Source: Ruegeria atlantica
GTDB taxonomy: Bacteria; Pseudomonadota; Alphaproteobacteria; Rhodobacterales; Rhodobacteraceae
Direction: 5' to 3'
DNA: 64,000 bases
Assembly: GCF_001458195.1 (NCBI RefSeq)
Contig: NZ_CYPU01000070.1
Location: forward strand, 1 to 64,000
Positions 1 to 8,975 of this stretch are shown piece by piece. Under the pieces are notes generated by a model. The model worked only from the letters and a program-made list of their open reading frames with translations. It did not search any database and was not told where the DNA came from. Within the stretch, counting starts at the first letter, position 1. Every line of letters starts with the position of its first letter. Both the position numbers and the translations under genes were made by a program.

Positions 1-242
1 GCGTGGCCGGGGCAGTCGACGTGCGCATAGTGACGCGTGTCGGTCTCGTATTCCACGTGGGCGGTCGAGATGGTGATGCCACGTGCTTTTTCTTCAGGCG
101 CGCCGTCAATCTGATCATACGCTTTGAAGTCACCGAAATACTTGGTGATTGCTGCGGTCAGCGTGGTCTTGCCGTGGTCAACGTGGCCAATCGTGCCGAT
201 GTTGACGTGCGGCTTATTACGCTCAAACTTTTCCTTTGCCAT
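1..242 (-). CDS. tuf: Elongation factor Tu, N-terminal part (cut by window edge)
   Basis: EF-Tu is the GTPase that carries aminoacyl-tRNA to the ribosome. Only the first 80 or so residues are in the window. They begin [20 protein letters not shown] and contain the P-loop GHVDHGKTT, the switch I segment around RGITIST, and the start of the DCPGH motif at the edge. The ATG is at 240-242, preceded by a purine-rich stretch. It is the last of three minus-strand genes seen here (parC, lipoprotein, tuf). The gene upstream is not fusA, so this is probably the tuf copy separate from the rpsG-fusA operon, but what lies beyond the edge cannot be seen. Confidence 0.97.
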   Translation of the reverse strand, partial: MAKEKFERNKPHVNIGTIGHVDHGKTTLTAAITKYFGDFKAYDQIDGAPEEKARGITISTAHVEYETDTRHYAHVDCPGH

Positions 243-303
243 TCCTCAGGCGCCCTTTTGCGATTGGGGGGACCCGTGGTCCCGTGGTTACATCTGCGCG
301 CGC

Positions 304-332
304 GAGATATTTGGTTCAAAGGGGAAAATCAA
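304..332 (-). promoter_or_regulatory. Candidate promoter of tuf
   Basis: On the minus strand TTGATT (332-327) and TATCTC (309-304) are separated by 17 bases, which fits a sigma-70 promoter. Transcription would start near 297 and give a leader of about 55 bases. That leader holds a perfect tandem copy of the 8-mer ACCACGGG (plus-strand positions 273-280 and 281-288). Confidence 0.4.
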
Positions 333-355
333 GCACATCCTGCGTTAAAAGCTGG

Positions 356-949
356 TTAAGACGCCGGATTTTGGGTGACCTCGACGGATTCCAACGGCTG
401 GATCAGGTCGGGGCGCTTGTCGAACCAGCCGTTGTCCTTGTGTTCCTCGGCCAGCCATTCCTCGACACGATCGGCTACCTTGAGCGCCAAACCGTCCATT
501 TGCTCTTCTCTGGTGCGGGTATGCCCGGATCCTGTAAGTGCGCTTTCACCGGTCGTGTCTTCAAGAACCTGAAACTGTTTGCCTTTAGCCAGAAACTCTT
601 TTTTGCGCACGTCGTAAACATTCACCAGAACGATTGCCGTGCTTTTGGGGTTGTAGATCACCGGCACACCCGGAGGGGCCAGCATAAACCCCTCAAGACT
701 GATTCCTATGTCGTATTCCTGGGCACCCTCATACCTGCCAAGCCGAATATTGACGGCGTTCTGAATAGCGTCTTCCCACTCTTTAGGCGTCGCTTCCCGC
801 GACACCGGCCCCTTCCGAGCCTTTTCTGCAAAAGCATAATTGACGCGCAATTTGAATTCGCCCAGCGACTCAGGCTCTTCGTAAACCTGTGTCTGCGTGC
901 ACGCACCCATCAGGGCCAGTCCGGTAATCAGGGTCAAAGCTCGCAACAT
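356..949 (-). CDS. Hypothetical lipoprotein
   Basis: This 197-residue protein has a short type II signal peptide with lipobox LMGAC near residues 13-17, so Cys17 is probably lipidated and the protein anchored to a membrane facing the periplasm. The remainder is hydrophilic, mixed alpha/beta, with no catalytic motif I recognise. A segment around residues 95-135 (IYNPKSTAIVLVNVYDVRKK) looks like beta strands. It lies between parC and tuf on the same strand, 97 bases after parC. I cannot assign a function. It may be lineage-restricted. Confidence 0.75.
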   Translation of the reverse strand: MLRALTLITGLALMGACTQTQVYEEPESLGEFKLRVNYAFAEKARKGPVSREATPKEWEDAIQNAVNIRLGRYEGAQEYDIGISLEGFMLAPPGVPVIYNPKSTAIVLVNVYDVRKKEFLAKGKQFQVLEDTTGESALTGSGHTRTREEQMDGLALKVADRVEEWLAEEHKDNGWFDKRPDLIQPLESVEVTQNPAS

Positions 950-1046
950 TTTCTCGTCTCGATATGCCTGTTTTTCTTTGATCTAGCGCAACCACACGGC
1001 TTGTGCCAAGCCGTATCGGCAGAAATCCACTTGCCAGCGCGCTTAC

Positions 1047-3395
1047 TCACGAAAACTTATAGTCGCGCGGGAAACCATAAGGCGCTTTTTTCCCAACACT
1101 GGCCCGTTTGGCCAGCCACTGTGACATGTCCGCCTCGTGACGCGTTTTGTCACCGCCCATGGACCACCTCAACCCTTCTTCCCAGTTGAAGGTCGTGATG
1201 TCGGACAGGCCACCATCCAGTTCCAGTGTGCCCTGTCGGCCGCGCGCCATATTGTATTTTTGCAGGCGTACGCCCTTACCGCGCCCCATTTCGGGCAGCT
1301 CTTCCACTGGGAACACCAAGAACTTGCCGTTCTGCGACACGACCGCGACGTGATCGCCCGAAACGGGCTTACAGATCATCGCCGTCTCATCAGCTTTGAC
1401 GTTCAGCACCTGCTTACCGTTGCGGGTCTGGGCCAGCACGTCATCTTCGGGCACCATGAAACCGTTACCCGCGTCTGACGCCACCAACAGCTTGCGCCCT
1501 GGCTTGTGGATCAGGATGTCGATGATCTGTGCCTCATTCGGCAGGTCGACCATCAGGCGCAGCGGTTCGCCCATACCGCGCCCACCCGGCAGATTGGCGG
1601 CGCTGAGCGTGTAGAATCGTCCGTTCGAGGCAAACACCAACAAGCGGTCAGTCGTCTCAGCGTGGAATATGAAACGCGGGCCGTCGCCGTCCTTGAACTT
1701 TAACTCGCGCTTCAGGTCGATGTGACCGGTCATGGCACGTATCCAGCCCATCTGAGAGCAGACAACCGTAATCGGTTCTTTGTCGATCATTGCCTCAAGC
1801 GGCACTTCTTCAACCTGCCCGGCTTCGGCAAATTGGGTTCGGCGTGCGCCACCTTCATAGTCTTTGCCAAAGGTCTTCTTGGTCTCTTTCAACTGCTCGG
1901 CGATTTTGGCCCATTGCAGGGCCGGGTCGGCCAGCAGGTCCTCGAGATTGGCGCGTTCCAACATCAATGCGTCACGTTCGCGGACCAGTTCCATCTCTTC
2001 CAGACGGCGCAAGCTGCGCAGGCGCATGTTGAGGATCGCATCGACCTGAAGCTCGGACAATTCACCCTCGCCCGGCTTGGGCGACACATAGTCCGCCTCG
2101 CTGGTGGCGCGGATATGGTCGATGCCCCAATCCTCGCGCATCAACGCGGCTTTGGGGTCGTCGTCGTAGCGGATGATGTCGATCACACGATCCAGGTTCA
2201 GGAAAGCGACGATAAAGCCTTCCAGTACTTCCAGACGGTGATCGATTTTGGCCATACGGTGACGCGAACGGCGCAGCAGTACCTCTTGCCGGTGATCAAG
2301 GAAGGCGCGCAGCACTTCCTTCATCGAACAAACCTTGGGCGTCACTCCGTCGATCAGCACGTTCATGTTCAGGCTGAATCGAACCTCAAGGTCCGAGCTG
2401 CGGTAGAGCATGCCCATCAAAACCTCAGGGTCCACGTTCTTGGAGCGCGGTTCGAGGATCAGGCGGATGTCATCGGCTGATTCATCGCGAACATCGGCAA
2501 GGATCGGGATTTTCTTGGTCTGGATCAGTTCCGCGATCTTTTCGATCAGCTTGGATTTTTGAACTTGATAAGGGATCTCGGTGACAATGATCTGCCACTG
2601 GCCGCGGCCCAGATCTTCAACCTCATATTTGCACCGCAGGCGGAACGATCCGCGCCCGGTGCGATAAGCCTGCGCAATATTCTCTGGGGGCTCGACGACA
2701 ATGCCACCGGTCGGGAAATCCGGACCCGGCACATAGTTCAGCAACGTATCATCGCGGGCATCCGGCACCTTGATCAGATGCAGACAGGCATCACACAGCT
2801 CGGCAATATTGTGCGGCGGGATGTTCGTTGCCATGCCCACCGCGATTCCGCTGGACCCATTGGCCAGCAGGTTCGGAAACTGCGCCGGCAGTACGACCGG
2901 CTCGGACAGCGTGCCATCATAGTTGTCGCGGAAATCGACGGCGTCTTCGTTCAGCCCCTCAAGCAACGCTTCGGCCACGATGGTCATCCGCGCCTCTGTG
3001 TAACGTGAGGCCGCCGGGTTATCACCGTCGATATTGCCAAAGTTACCCTGCCCGTCGACCAGCGGGTAGCGAACGTTGAAATCCTGCGCCAGACGCGCCA
3101 TCGCATCGTAGATCGCGGCATCGCCATGCGGGTGATAGTTACCCATCACGTCGCCGGAAATCTTCGCGGATTTACGGAACCCGCCCGTCGCGCTGAGTCG
3201 AAGCTCGCGCATCGCATAGAGGATTCGCCTGTGCACAGGCTTCAGCCCATCGCGCGCATCAGGCAATGCCCGGTGCATGATGGTGGACAGCGCATAGGTC
3301 AGATAGCGTTCGCCAATCGCGCGGCGGAGCGGTTCAGCTATCTCGCCCCCATTGTCGGGGGCCTCCATATTGGGGTCGTCGATCGTATCGTTCAT
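1047..3395 (-). CDS. parC: DNA topoisomerase IV subunit A
   Basis: ParC is the breakage-reunion subunit that, with ParE, decatenates daughter chromosomes. The 782-residue protein has the type IIA core near the N-terminus, with the active-site tyrosine in AASRYTEAR (Tyr132), then a coiled-coil gate and a C-terminal beta-pinwheel region. The quinolone-determining segment reads [13 protein letters not shown]: Ala stands where E. coli ParC has Ser80, and Asp where it has Glu84. I chose ATG 3395 (MNDTIDDPN); an in-frame ATG at 3416 would add seven residues. The lack of the longer acidic GyrA-type tail and the sequence itself favour ParC over GyrA. Confidence 0.93.
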   Translation of the reverse strand: MNDTIDDPNMEAPDNGGEIAEPLRRAIGERYLTYALSTIMHRALPDARDGLKPVHRRILYAMRELRLSATGGFRKSAKISGDVMGNYHPHGDAAIYDAMARLAQDFNVRYPLVDGQGNFGNIDGDNPAASRYTEARMTIVAEALLEGLNEDAVDFRDNYDGTLSEPVVLPAQFPNLLANGSSGIAVGMATNIPPHNIAELCDACLHLIKVPDARDDTLLNYVPGPDFPTGGIVVEPPENIAQAYRTGRGSFRLRCKYEVEDLGRGQWQIIVTEIPYQVQKSKLIEKIAELIQTKKIPILADVRDESADDIRLILEPRSKNVDPEVLMGMLYRSSDLEVRFSLNMNVLIDGVTPKVCSMKEVLRAFLDHRQEVLLRRSRHRMAKIDHRLEVLEGFIVAFLNLDRVIDIIRYDDDPKAALMREDWGIDHIRATSEADYVSPKPGEGELSELQVDAILNMRLRSLRRLEEMELVRERDALMLERANLEDLLADPALQWAKIAEQLKETKKTFGKDYEGGARRTQFAEAGQVEEVPLEAMIDKEPITVVCSQMGWIRAMTGHIDLKRELKFKDGDGPRFIFHAETTDRLLVFASNGRFYTLSAANLPGGRGMGEPLRLMVDLPNEAQIIDILIHKPGRKLLVASDAGNGFMVPEDDVLAQTRNGKQVLNVKADETAMICKPVSGDHVAVVSQNGKFLVFPVEELPEMGRGKGVRLQKYNMARGRQGTLELDGGLSDITTFNWEEGLRWSMGGDKTRHEADMSQWLAKRASVGKKAPYGFPRDYKFS

Positions 3396-3548
3396 ATATG
3401 ATGTGATACGCCGCAAGCGCGCGCTGGTAAAGCAATCAGCTTAGATTTTGCTGGGGACAAGTCGCGCTTTTTGCAACAGGGGGAGACAAGTCCCGGAATT
3501 CCCCCGGTTTTCGACTCGGACCGCGAAATATGGTAGGCTGTCTTCATT

Positions 3549-3574
3549 AGACTGCTGCCAAAGACTGCTGCCAA
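3549..3574 (+). repeat. Perfect tandem duplication of a 13-bp unit
   Basis: The unit AGACTGCTGCCAA occurs at 3549-3561 and again, without a gap, at 3562-3574. It ends 36 bases before the start codon of the SH3-domain gene, so it lies in that gene's promoter or leader. It could be a slippage product or a doubled protein-binding site. Confidence 0.9.
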
Positions 3575-3610
3575 TTTCTTGTACCTGACGATTGACTTGG
3601 GGGATGCGCC

Positions 3611-4222
3611 ATGACGCGCCTTATTATTTTGACTTTCACCGCACTTGGCTGGTGTTTTTACGTTATGAGCGGCGGACCAGATTTCGAACCGCGCGGCTTG
3701 CGGAGCGATCAACCCGTGCGCGTTGCTTCTGTACCCCAACCTGCGGAGGTAGCACCCACCCGGGCAGAAGAACTTGTGACCAGTGTGGCCGTACGGGCTC
3801 CGACCGTGCGTGCTCAACCCCAACCTGAACCCGAAGAGATCGTGCAAATCGTGGCCGAACCAGCCAGCCTTCAGTCTCTGTCCGGCATCTCGGTGTTCGA
3901 TGATCAGAGCGCAAACATCACGCTTGCTTCGCTGGAAGACGGCGTAGCGGGATTGCGTCAGACCGATGATGCGCCCCTGCCGGAAACATCAGAGGCCGCG
4001 GCGATTCCCGAACCTGAAAAAGACATCCGCGAAATCTCGGGAACGCGGGTGAACATGCGCGATGGGCCTGGCACCATATACCCAATTGTCGGCAAAGCTG
4101 CCATCGGACAAAAGGTCGAAGTACTGAGCGATTCCGGAACCGGCTGGCTGCGCCTGCGCGTGTTGCCCGCGCAACAGGTCGGTTGGATTTCCGCCTCACT
4201 GGTTCGAAAAATTCAAAACTGA
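3611..4222 (+). CDS. Membrane-anchored or secreted bacterial SH3-domain protein
   Basis: The 203-residue protein starts with a hydrophobic segment (about residues 3-20) that could be a signal peptide or anchor. A long Pro/Glu/Ala-rich linker follows (about 30-135), then a C-terminal bacterial SH3 (SH3_3) domain. Its hallmark is VNMRDGPGTIYPIVGK, ending in VGWISASLV. Such domains commonly bind peptidoglycan or other envelope components, so a periplasmic role is inferred. No enzymatic domain is attached. It is divergent from parC and has the tandem 13-bp repeat just upstream. The start at 3611 gives the hydrophobic N-terminus. Confidence 0.8.
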   Translation: MTRLIILTFTALGWCFYVMSGGPDFEPRGLRSDQPVRVASVPQPAEVAPTRAEELVTSVAVRAPTVRAQPQPEPEEIVQIVAEPASLQSLSGISVFDDQSANITLASLEDGVAGLRQTDDAPLPETSEAAAIPEPEKDIREISGTRVNMRDGPGTIYPIVGKAAIGQKVEVLSDSGTGWLRLRVLPAQQVGWISASLVRKIQN

Positions 4223-4291
4223 CGCTGCACCGTCATTGTCCTGACCCTCACCTCGCAATAGCTTTGGCCTGAATTGAAGGTCAGGAAGATC

Positions 4292-5119
4292 ATGCAGAAA
4301 ACCATTCTTATCACCGGCTGCTCGTCCGGCATCGGTCTGGACGCGGCACACGGTATGCGTGCGCGCGGCTGGCGTGTCTTTGCATCCTGTCGCCAGCAGC
4401 GTGATTGCGACCGGCTGCGCGCGCAAGGCTTTGAAAGCCCGCGCATCGACTATACCGACGCCGCAAGTATCGCATCAGGCCTGACCGAAGTGCTTGAGGC
4501 CACCGGAGGTACCTTGGATGCGCTGTTCAACAACGGTGCGCACGGCTTGCCGGGCGCAGTTGAAGATCTGCCGACCGAAGGGCTCCGCGTGATATTCGAG
4601 GCCAACTTCTTTGGCTGGCATGAACTCACCCGACTGGTGATTCCTGTCATGCGCGAGCAGGGGCACGGGCGAATCGTTCAGAATTCGTCGGTTCTGGGCC
4701 TGGTGGCCTTCCCATGGCGCGGCGCATATGTCGCCACAAAGTATGCCATTGAAGGTCTTACCGACACGCTGCGTCTGGAACTTGCCGGAACGAATATCAA
4801 GGCCATCCTGATCGAACCCGGCCCAATCACGTCGAAAATCCGCGAGAATTCGATCCCCTTCTTCGAGCGTTTCATCAACTGGGAGAACTCGGCTCTGCGC
4901 GAAAAATACGAGGCTTCGCTGTTGAAAAGACTGTACGAATCCTCAGGCCCGGATCGTTTCGAACTGCCTGCATCAGCGGTGACAGAAAAGCTGGCCCACG
5001 CGGTTGAATCAAAAAGGCCGCGCGCGCGCTACTATGTCACTACGCCAACCTATATCGCCGGATATCTGCGCCGCCTTTTGCCCACCCGCACCATCGACCG
5101 CATTCTGTCGGACGTCTGA
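4292..5119 (+). CDS. Short-chain dehydrogenase/reductase (classical SDR)
   Basis: This is a 275-residue NAD(P)-dependent oxidoreductase with a Rossmann fold. Visible motifs are the cofactor loop ITGCSSGIG at the N-terminus, NNGAHG (the NNAG equivalent), the catalytic Ser in NSSVLG, and the YxxxK pair in YVATK. Substrate cannot be told from sequence; the best resemblance is to SDRs acting on lipids, retinol or steroids (COG0300/YbbO type). The start ATG 4292 has AGGAAG a few bases upstream and is preferred over the in-frame TTG at 4274. It follows the SH3 gene by about 70 bases. Confidence 0.88.
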   Translation: MQKTILITGCSSGIGLDAAHGMRARGWRVFASCRQQRDCDRLRAQGFESPRIDYTDAASIASGLTEVLEATGGTLDALFNNGAHGLPGAVEDLPTEGLRVIFEANFFGWHELTRLVIPVMREQGHGRIVQNSSVLGLVAFPWRGAYVATKYAIEGLTDTLRLELAGTNIKAILIEPGPITSKIRENSIPFFERFINWENSALREKYEASLLKRLYESSGPDRFELPASAVTEKLAHAVESKRPRARYYVTTPTYIAGYLRRLLPTRTIDRILSDV

Positions 5120-5199
5120 GGCGAAATTACCCGTTCGCTTTTCATGTACATGAGGCTAGATGATAGCCAAACGAAACAAGAAACGCGGACGGTGTGCTT

Positions 5200-5403
5200 A
5201 TGGACCTTTTGATGGTCATTTTGCTGTTGGCCATGGCGGCGGTCGTCGTCGTGCTGGCGATCGGCATCTCCAATTTCGGCAAAAGCGGCAAAGCTGCTGC
5301 GATGAAAAGCAACAAGATGATGCGCCTTCGCATCCTGTTCCAGTTCATTGCTGTGGTGCTGATCGTGCTCTACGTCTACCTGCGCGGACAAGGAGCTCAA
5401 TAA
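5200..5403 (+). CDS. Small twin-transmembrane protein, HIG1 domain
   Basis: The 67-residue protein has two membrane helices (about residues 1-22 and 43-62) joined by a basic loop containing SNKMMRLRILFQ. This is the pattern of the HIG1/hypoxia-induced family; alphaproteobacterial and mitochondrial members associate with respiratory complexes. Its stop codon directly abuts the ATG of the adenosyltransferase gene, so the two are co-transcribed. A GTG six bases upstream is an alternative start. A link to cytochrome oxidase is known only from relatives and is inferred here. Confidence 0.8.
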   Translation: MDLLMVILLLAMAAVVVVLAIGISNFGKSGKAAAMKSNKMMRLRILFQFIAVVLIVLYVYLRGQGAQ

Positions 5404-5976
5404 ATGGTCGTTCTGAACAAGATTTACACCCGCACCGGCGATGATGGAAAAACTGCGCTGGGCAACGGCGAACGGGTCGCCAAGTATTCTGGTCGCGTGG
5501 CCGCGTATGGGACCGTTGACGAACTGAACGCTTTTGTTGGCGTTGCTCGGACCGAGGCGGAAGGCGACGTCGATGCCGCCCTAGCGCGCATTCAAAACGA
5601 CTTGTTCGATCTGGGCGCAGATTTCTGTCGCCCCGACATGGAAAAAGACGCCGAGGCCGACTACCCGCCCCTACGCATCGTTGCATCTCAGATTGATCGG
5701 TTGGAAGCCGAGATTGACGTGATGAACGAAACGCTAGAGCCGCTGCGCAGCTTCATCTTGCCCGGCGGGTCGCGTCTGGCAGCGAATCTGCATGTCTGCA
5801 GAACCGTATCCCGCCGTGCCGAACGCCTTGCGGTCGAATTGACCAACATGGAGCCCGTGAACGCAGTCGCGGTGAAATACCTCAATCGTCTGAGTGACTG
5901 GTTTTTTGTTGCCGCCCGCTGCGCCAACGAAAACGGCACTGCGGACGTTTTGTGGGTTCCGGGCGCAAACCGCTGA
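5404..5976 (+). CDS. pduO: Cob(I)yrinic acid a,c-diamide adenosyltransferase, PduO type
   Basis: This enzyme transfers the 5'-deoxyadenosyl group of ATP to cob(I)alamin to make adenosylcobalamin. The 190-residue length matches the PduO/MMAB family. The ATP-binding N-terminal motif (YTRTGDDGKTALGNGERV) and the helical-bundle segments are present, including CRTVSRRAERLAVEL and the C-terminal NRLSDWFFVAAR. AdoCbl is needed by the mutases of the ethylmalonyl-CoA pathway, consistent with mcd elsewhere in the window. The gene abuts the HIG1 gene. The 264 bases after it, up to etfB, hold no gene I can support. Confidence 0.93.
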   Translation: MVVLNKIYTRTGDDGKTALGNGERVAKYSGRVAAYGTVDELNAFVGVARTEAEGDVDAALARIQNDLFDLGADFCRPDMEKDAEADYPPLRIVASQIDRLEAEIDVMNETLEPLRSFILPGGSRLAANLHVCRTVSRRAERLAVELTNMEPVNAVAVKYLNRLSDWFFVAARCANENGTADVLWVPGANR

Positions 5977-6240
5977 AGTTGGCGCGGGATCCGGCGGATC
6001 CTGCAGCGACCAGCAAAGCAAAACCCCAGCCAAACGGGTGTGGCCCAAAGCTCTGGCACCGGCCACCAAAGCAATAAAATATCGCGCCGTTGCGTCAAAA
6101 TACATGAAACGCGACGTCTCAAGTTCATGACGTGACGATTTTGCCCTGTTGCAGCGTGAACTGAGACGCTATTCAGTCCCCCGAGAGCATTGGTGGAGTC
6201 GCTTCGCGGCTTACCGTTTTTTGTGAGGAGCAAGCGCAAA

Positions 6241-6999
6241 ATGAAGGTACTCGTGCCTGTCAAACGCGTGATTGACTATAATGTGAAAGTTCGCGTGAAA
6301 GCGGACGGTAGCGGTGTTGATCTCGCCAATGTCAAAATGTCGATGAACCCGTTCGACGAAATCGCTGTGGAAGAAGCGATTCGCCTGAAAGAAGCAGGCA
6401 AGGCTGACGAAATCGTTGCGGTTTCGATTGGCGTCAAGCAATCGCAGGAAACCCTGCGCACCGCACTGGCCATGGGTGCTGACCGCGCCATTCTGGTTGT
6501 TGCCGCCGATGACGTCCATCAAGACATCGAACCGCTGGCCGTTGCCAAGATCCTGGCCAAAGTGGTCGAGGAAGAGCAACCCGGCATCGTTTTGGCTGGT
6601 AAGCAAGCGATCGACAACGACATGAACGCTACCGGTCAGATGCTATCGGCCCTGCTGGGCTGGTCGCAAGGCACCTTCGCGTCCGAACTGGACATCGAAG
6701 GCGACAGCGCCAAGATCACCCGTGAAGTAGACGGCGGCCTGCAGACCATCAGCGTCAAGATGCCGACCATCGTCACTGTTGACCTGCGCTTGAACGAGCC
6801 GCGCTATGCGTCTCTGCCGAACATCATGAAGGCGAAGAAAAAGCCGCTGGACGAGAAAACCGCCGCCGATTACGGCGTCGACGTCACCCCGCGTTTGGAA
6901 GTCGTCAAAACCGAAGAGCCGCCGGCACGTGCTGCTGGTATCGTCGTCGGCTCGGTTGATGAGCTGGTTGAGAAACTCAAAGAAGCGGGGGCTGTGTAA
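6241..6999 (+). CDS. etfB: Electron transfer flavoprotein beta subunit
   Basis: EtfB pairs with EtfA to carry electrons from acyl-CoA dehydrogenases to ETF:ubiquinone oxidoreductase. The 252-residue protein begins [20 protein letters not shown] and contains the AMP-binding region around NDMNATGQ and the signature [20 protein letters not shown]. The ATG 6241 is preceded by GTGAGGAGCAAG, a good ribosome site. The in-frame upstream extension from 6190 lacks family similarity and is rejected. The gene overlaps etfA by one base. It is a plausible electron acceptor for the Mcd enzyme encoded at 19.4 kb. Confidence 0.97.
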   Translation: MKVLVPVKRVIDYNVKVRVKADGSGVDLANVKMSMNPFDEIAVEEAIRLKEAGKADEIVAVSIGVKQSQETLRTALAMGADRAILVVAADDVHQDIEPLAVAKILAKVVEEEQPGIVLAGKQAIDNDMNATGQMLSALLGWSQGTFASELDIEGDSAKITREVDGGLQTISVKMPTIVTVDLRLNEPRYASLPNIMKAKKKPLDEKTAADYGVDVTPRLEVVKTEEPPARAAGIVVGSVDELVEKLKEAGAV

Positions 7000-7928
7000 T
7001 GGCTGTTCTTCTTCTCGCAGAAGTCAACAATGGCGAACTGGCGATGGACGCCACCGCCAAGGCTGTCACTGCCGCAAAGGCACTGGGTGACATCACCGTT
7101 TTGGCCGCGGGCGGTTCTGCCGCTGCTGCCGGTGAGGCCGCCGCCAAGATCGACGGTGTGTCCAAGGTACTGGTTGCCGAAGACGCGTCGCTGGGCCACC
7201 GCCTAGCTGAATCGACCGCGGCCCTGATCGTCGGTCTGGCTGATGGTTATGAGCACATCGTTGCTCCTGCCACCACCGACGCCAAGAACGTGATGCCGCG
7301 CGTTGCAGCCCTGCTGGACGCGATGGTGATCTCCGATGCATCTGGCGTGGTTGACGGCTCGACTTTTGAGCGTCCGATCTATGCGGGCAACGCGATCCAG
7401 ACCGTGAAGTCACACGATGCCAAAAAAGTCGTCACCTTCCGTACCGCGTCCTTTGACGCGGCTGGCGAAGGCGGCTCGGCTGCGGTTGAGACCATCTCGG
7501 TTGGTGACAACCCAGGTCTGTCGTCATGGGTCGAGGACAAGGTTGCCGCGAGCGACCGTCCGGAACTGACCTCGGCTGGCGTTGTTGTCTCGGGCGGCCG
7601 TGGTGTCGGCTCGGAAGAGGACTTCAAACTGATCGAAAGTCTGGCTGACAAGCTGGGTGCCGCTGTCGGCGCATCGCGCGCCGCCGTGGACTCGGGCTAT
7701 GCACCGAACGACTGGCAGGTCGGTCAGACCGGTAAGGTTGTTGCACCCGACCTTTATGTCGCGATCGGCATTTCAGGCGCGATTCAGCACCTAGCTGGTA
7801 TGAAAGACTCGAAAGTCATCGTTGCGATCAACAAGGACGAAGAAGCGCCGATTTTCCAGGTTGCGGATTTTGGGCTGGTTGCAGATCTGTTCCAGGCCGT
7901 ACCCGAACTGACCGAGAAACTCGGCTAA
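6999..7928 (+). CDS. etfA: Electron transfer flavoprotein alpha subunit
   Basis: EtfA binds FAD and forms the heterodimeric electron carrier with EtfB. The 309-residue protein has the N-terminal alpha/beta domain and the conserved FAD domain, with [20 protein letters not shown] and the motif [19 protein letters not shown]. The start ATG shares its A with the last base of the etfB stop codon, a sign of translational coupling. A strong intrinsic terminator follows 33 bases after the stop, so etfBA is a complete transcription unit at its 3' end. Confidence 0.97.
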   Translation: MAVLLLAEVNNGELAMDATAKAVTAAKALGDITVLAAGGSAAAAGEAAAKIDGVSKVLVAEDASLGHRLAESTAALIVGLADGYEHIVAPATTDAKNVMPRVAALLDAMVISDASGVVDGSTFERPIYAGNAIQTVKSHDAKKVVTFRTASFDAAGEGGSAAVETISVGDNPGLSSWVEDKVAASDRPELTSAGVVVSGGRGVGSEEDFKLIESLADKLGAAVGASRAAVDSGYAPNDWQVGQTGKVVAPDLYVAIGISGAIQHLAGMKDSKVIVAINKDEEAPIFQVADFGLVADLFQAVPELTEKLG

Positions 7929-7961
7929 CCGCTGGCTTAGCTTTTTCATCGCGAAATTTTG

Positions 7962-7990
7962 AAAGGCCCGCTAATTGGCGGGCCTTTTTT
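7962..7990 (+). terminator. Intrinsic terminator of etfBA
   Basis: AAAGGCCCGC (7962-7971) pairs with GCGGGCCTTT (7978-7987) around a six-base loop and runs into six T residues. It lies between the converging etfA and DUF6473-like genes. Confidence 0.9.
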
Positions 7991-7991
7991 A

Positions 7992-8813
7992 TTAATGCAG
8001 ATTGCGTATTGGCCCCATCAAAGCTGCCGCAATCGCCCGATGGGCAGCTGGGCCAATCATGTGCTCTGCCATTGGTTGTTGCAGTGTGCCGAACAACATG
8101 TCCACAATCTCGTCAGACTGACCGCACACATGGGTTTTGACGTCGACGATATCCGTGCAGGATTTGCCAACGACCTGGATCATCTGATCCGTTACGCCGA
8201 CATCAGCGAAGTCAATGTGATGCGCGCCCTGCTCTCCTCGAAGGACCTGCAGCCGCAAGAGGATCACCGGGGTTTCCAGGGCTTGCAAAAAATCACCGAT
8301 CTTCCGAACCCAGTTTCGGCGCAGTTCGTCCAGAACAACTTCGATGCGCGCGTCGCGAACCTTTTGCAGGCAGGTCATCAGGTGGCGCACGAAATGAACC
8401 TCTGTGAAGTCGATTTCGGGATACAGGCTGATCAAATCCTTCGTTGGCGCCAAAAACCGATCGTTACGCCTGGAATGAACGCGATAAAATTGGTTGGACT
8501 GCCCAAGAAGCCCTGGCGCCTGCATGACGCAGATATCTGCGCCCCTTAGCAAATTGCACAACCCCCTGTCATCGCACAACGCGTCAACGCCGCTGAACAG
8601 ACATCCAAAGTTCAGAACGCGTCTTTCGAGCCCGTCCTCGAGAATAGCTGAGAATGGACGGTCGACGAATCGCCCAAATGTCTCATCCCCGCCAACGCAA
8701 GCTGCGTAAGGTTGATCCAGAACACGCCGAGCACCGCGAAACCAAAACCGCGATCCTTCATATTGGCAAACCTCATGCCCGGGTCCCCCCGAGCCTGTTT
8801 GATGATAGCTCAT
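7992..8813 (-). CDS. DUF6473-like protein with degenerate SGNH-like features
   Basis: The 273-residue protein begins MSYHQTGSGGPGHEVCQYEG. I recognise it as the Rhodobacteraceae family annotated DUF6473 from conserved stretches such as RGARRVLDQPYAACVGGDETFGRF, here split: FRGARR (26-31) and GGDETFG (41-47), then VLNFGCLFSGVDAL and NQFYRVHSRRNDRF. The first blocks resemble those of SGNH/GDSL esterases, but the nucleophilic Ser position is Asp here. Function is unknown. The start ATG 8813 has GGGTGAG upstream; a longer frame to 9134 would run into the divergent dehydrogenase gene and is rejected. It converges on etfA across a shared terminator. Confidence 0.8.
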   Translation of the reverse strand: MSYHQTGSGGPGHEVCQYEGSRFWFRGARRVLDQPYAACVGGDETFGRFVDRPFSAILEDGLERRVLNFGCLFSGVDALCDDRGLCNLLRGADICVMQAPGLLGQSNQFYRVHSRRNDRFLAPTKDLISLYPEIDFTEVHFVRHLMTCLQKVRDARIEVVLDELRRNWVRKIGDFLQALETPVILLRLQVLRGEQGAHHIDFADVGVTDQMIQVVGKSCTDIVDVKTHVCGQSDEIVDMLFGTLQQPMAEHMIGPAAHRAIAAALMGPIRNLH

Positions 8814-8975
8814 ATCACTCACCCATTTTTCACCCGGTTGCCATCTTGCAGCCGCAAGTCTTGAGAAAATCCTAATGTGCGCATTTGAAGCAAAATCGAA
8901 CGGTCGGATCCCCTTGCCGCCCGCCCCGATCTGTCGATACTGTCGCCGTATCCCGAGACATAAAGGCACCTGAAC

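Noticed and set aside
236-1189. Plus-strand open frame of 317 codons
   Set aside because: It runs across the minus-strand lipoprotein and the end of parC and matches nothing known.
3480-3506. Inverted run of G and C upstream of the SH3 gene (GGGGGA ... TCCCCC)
   Set aside because: The arms are short homopolymer-like runs with a 15-base loop; too weak to call a site.
5977-6105. Minus-strand hydrophobic start (MYFDATARYFIALVAGARAL) in the gap before etfB
   Set aside because: The beginning looks like a membrane peptide, but the frame continues into the antisense of pduO without a stop in the gap and has no convincing ribosome site.
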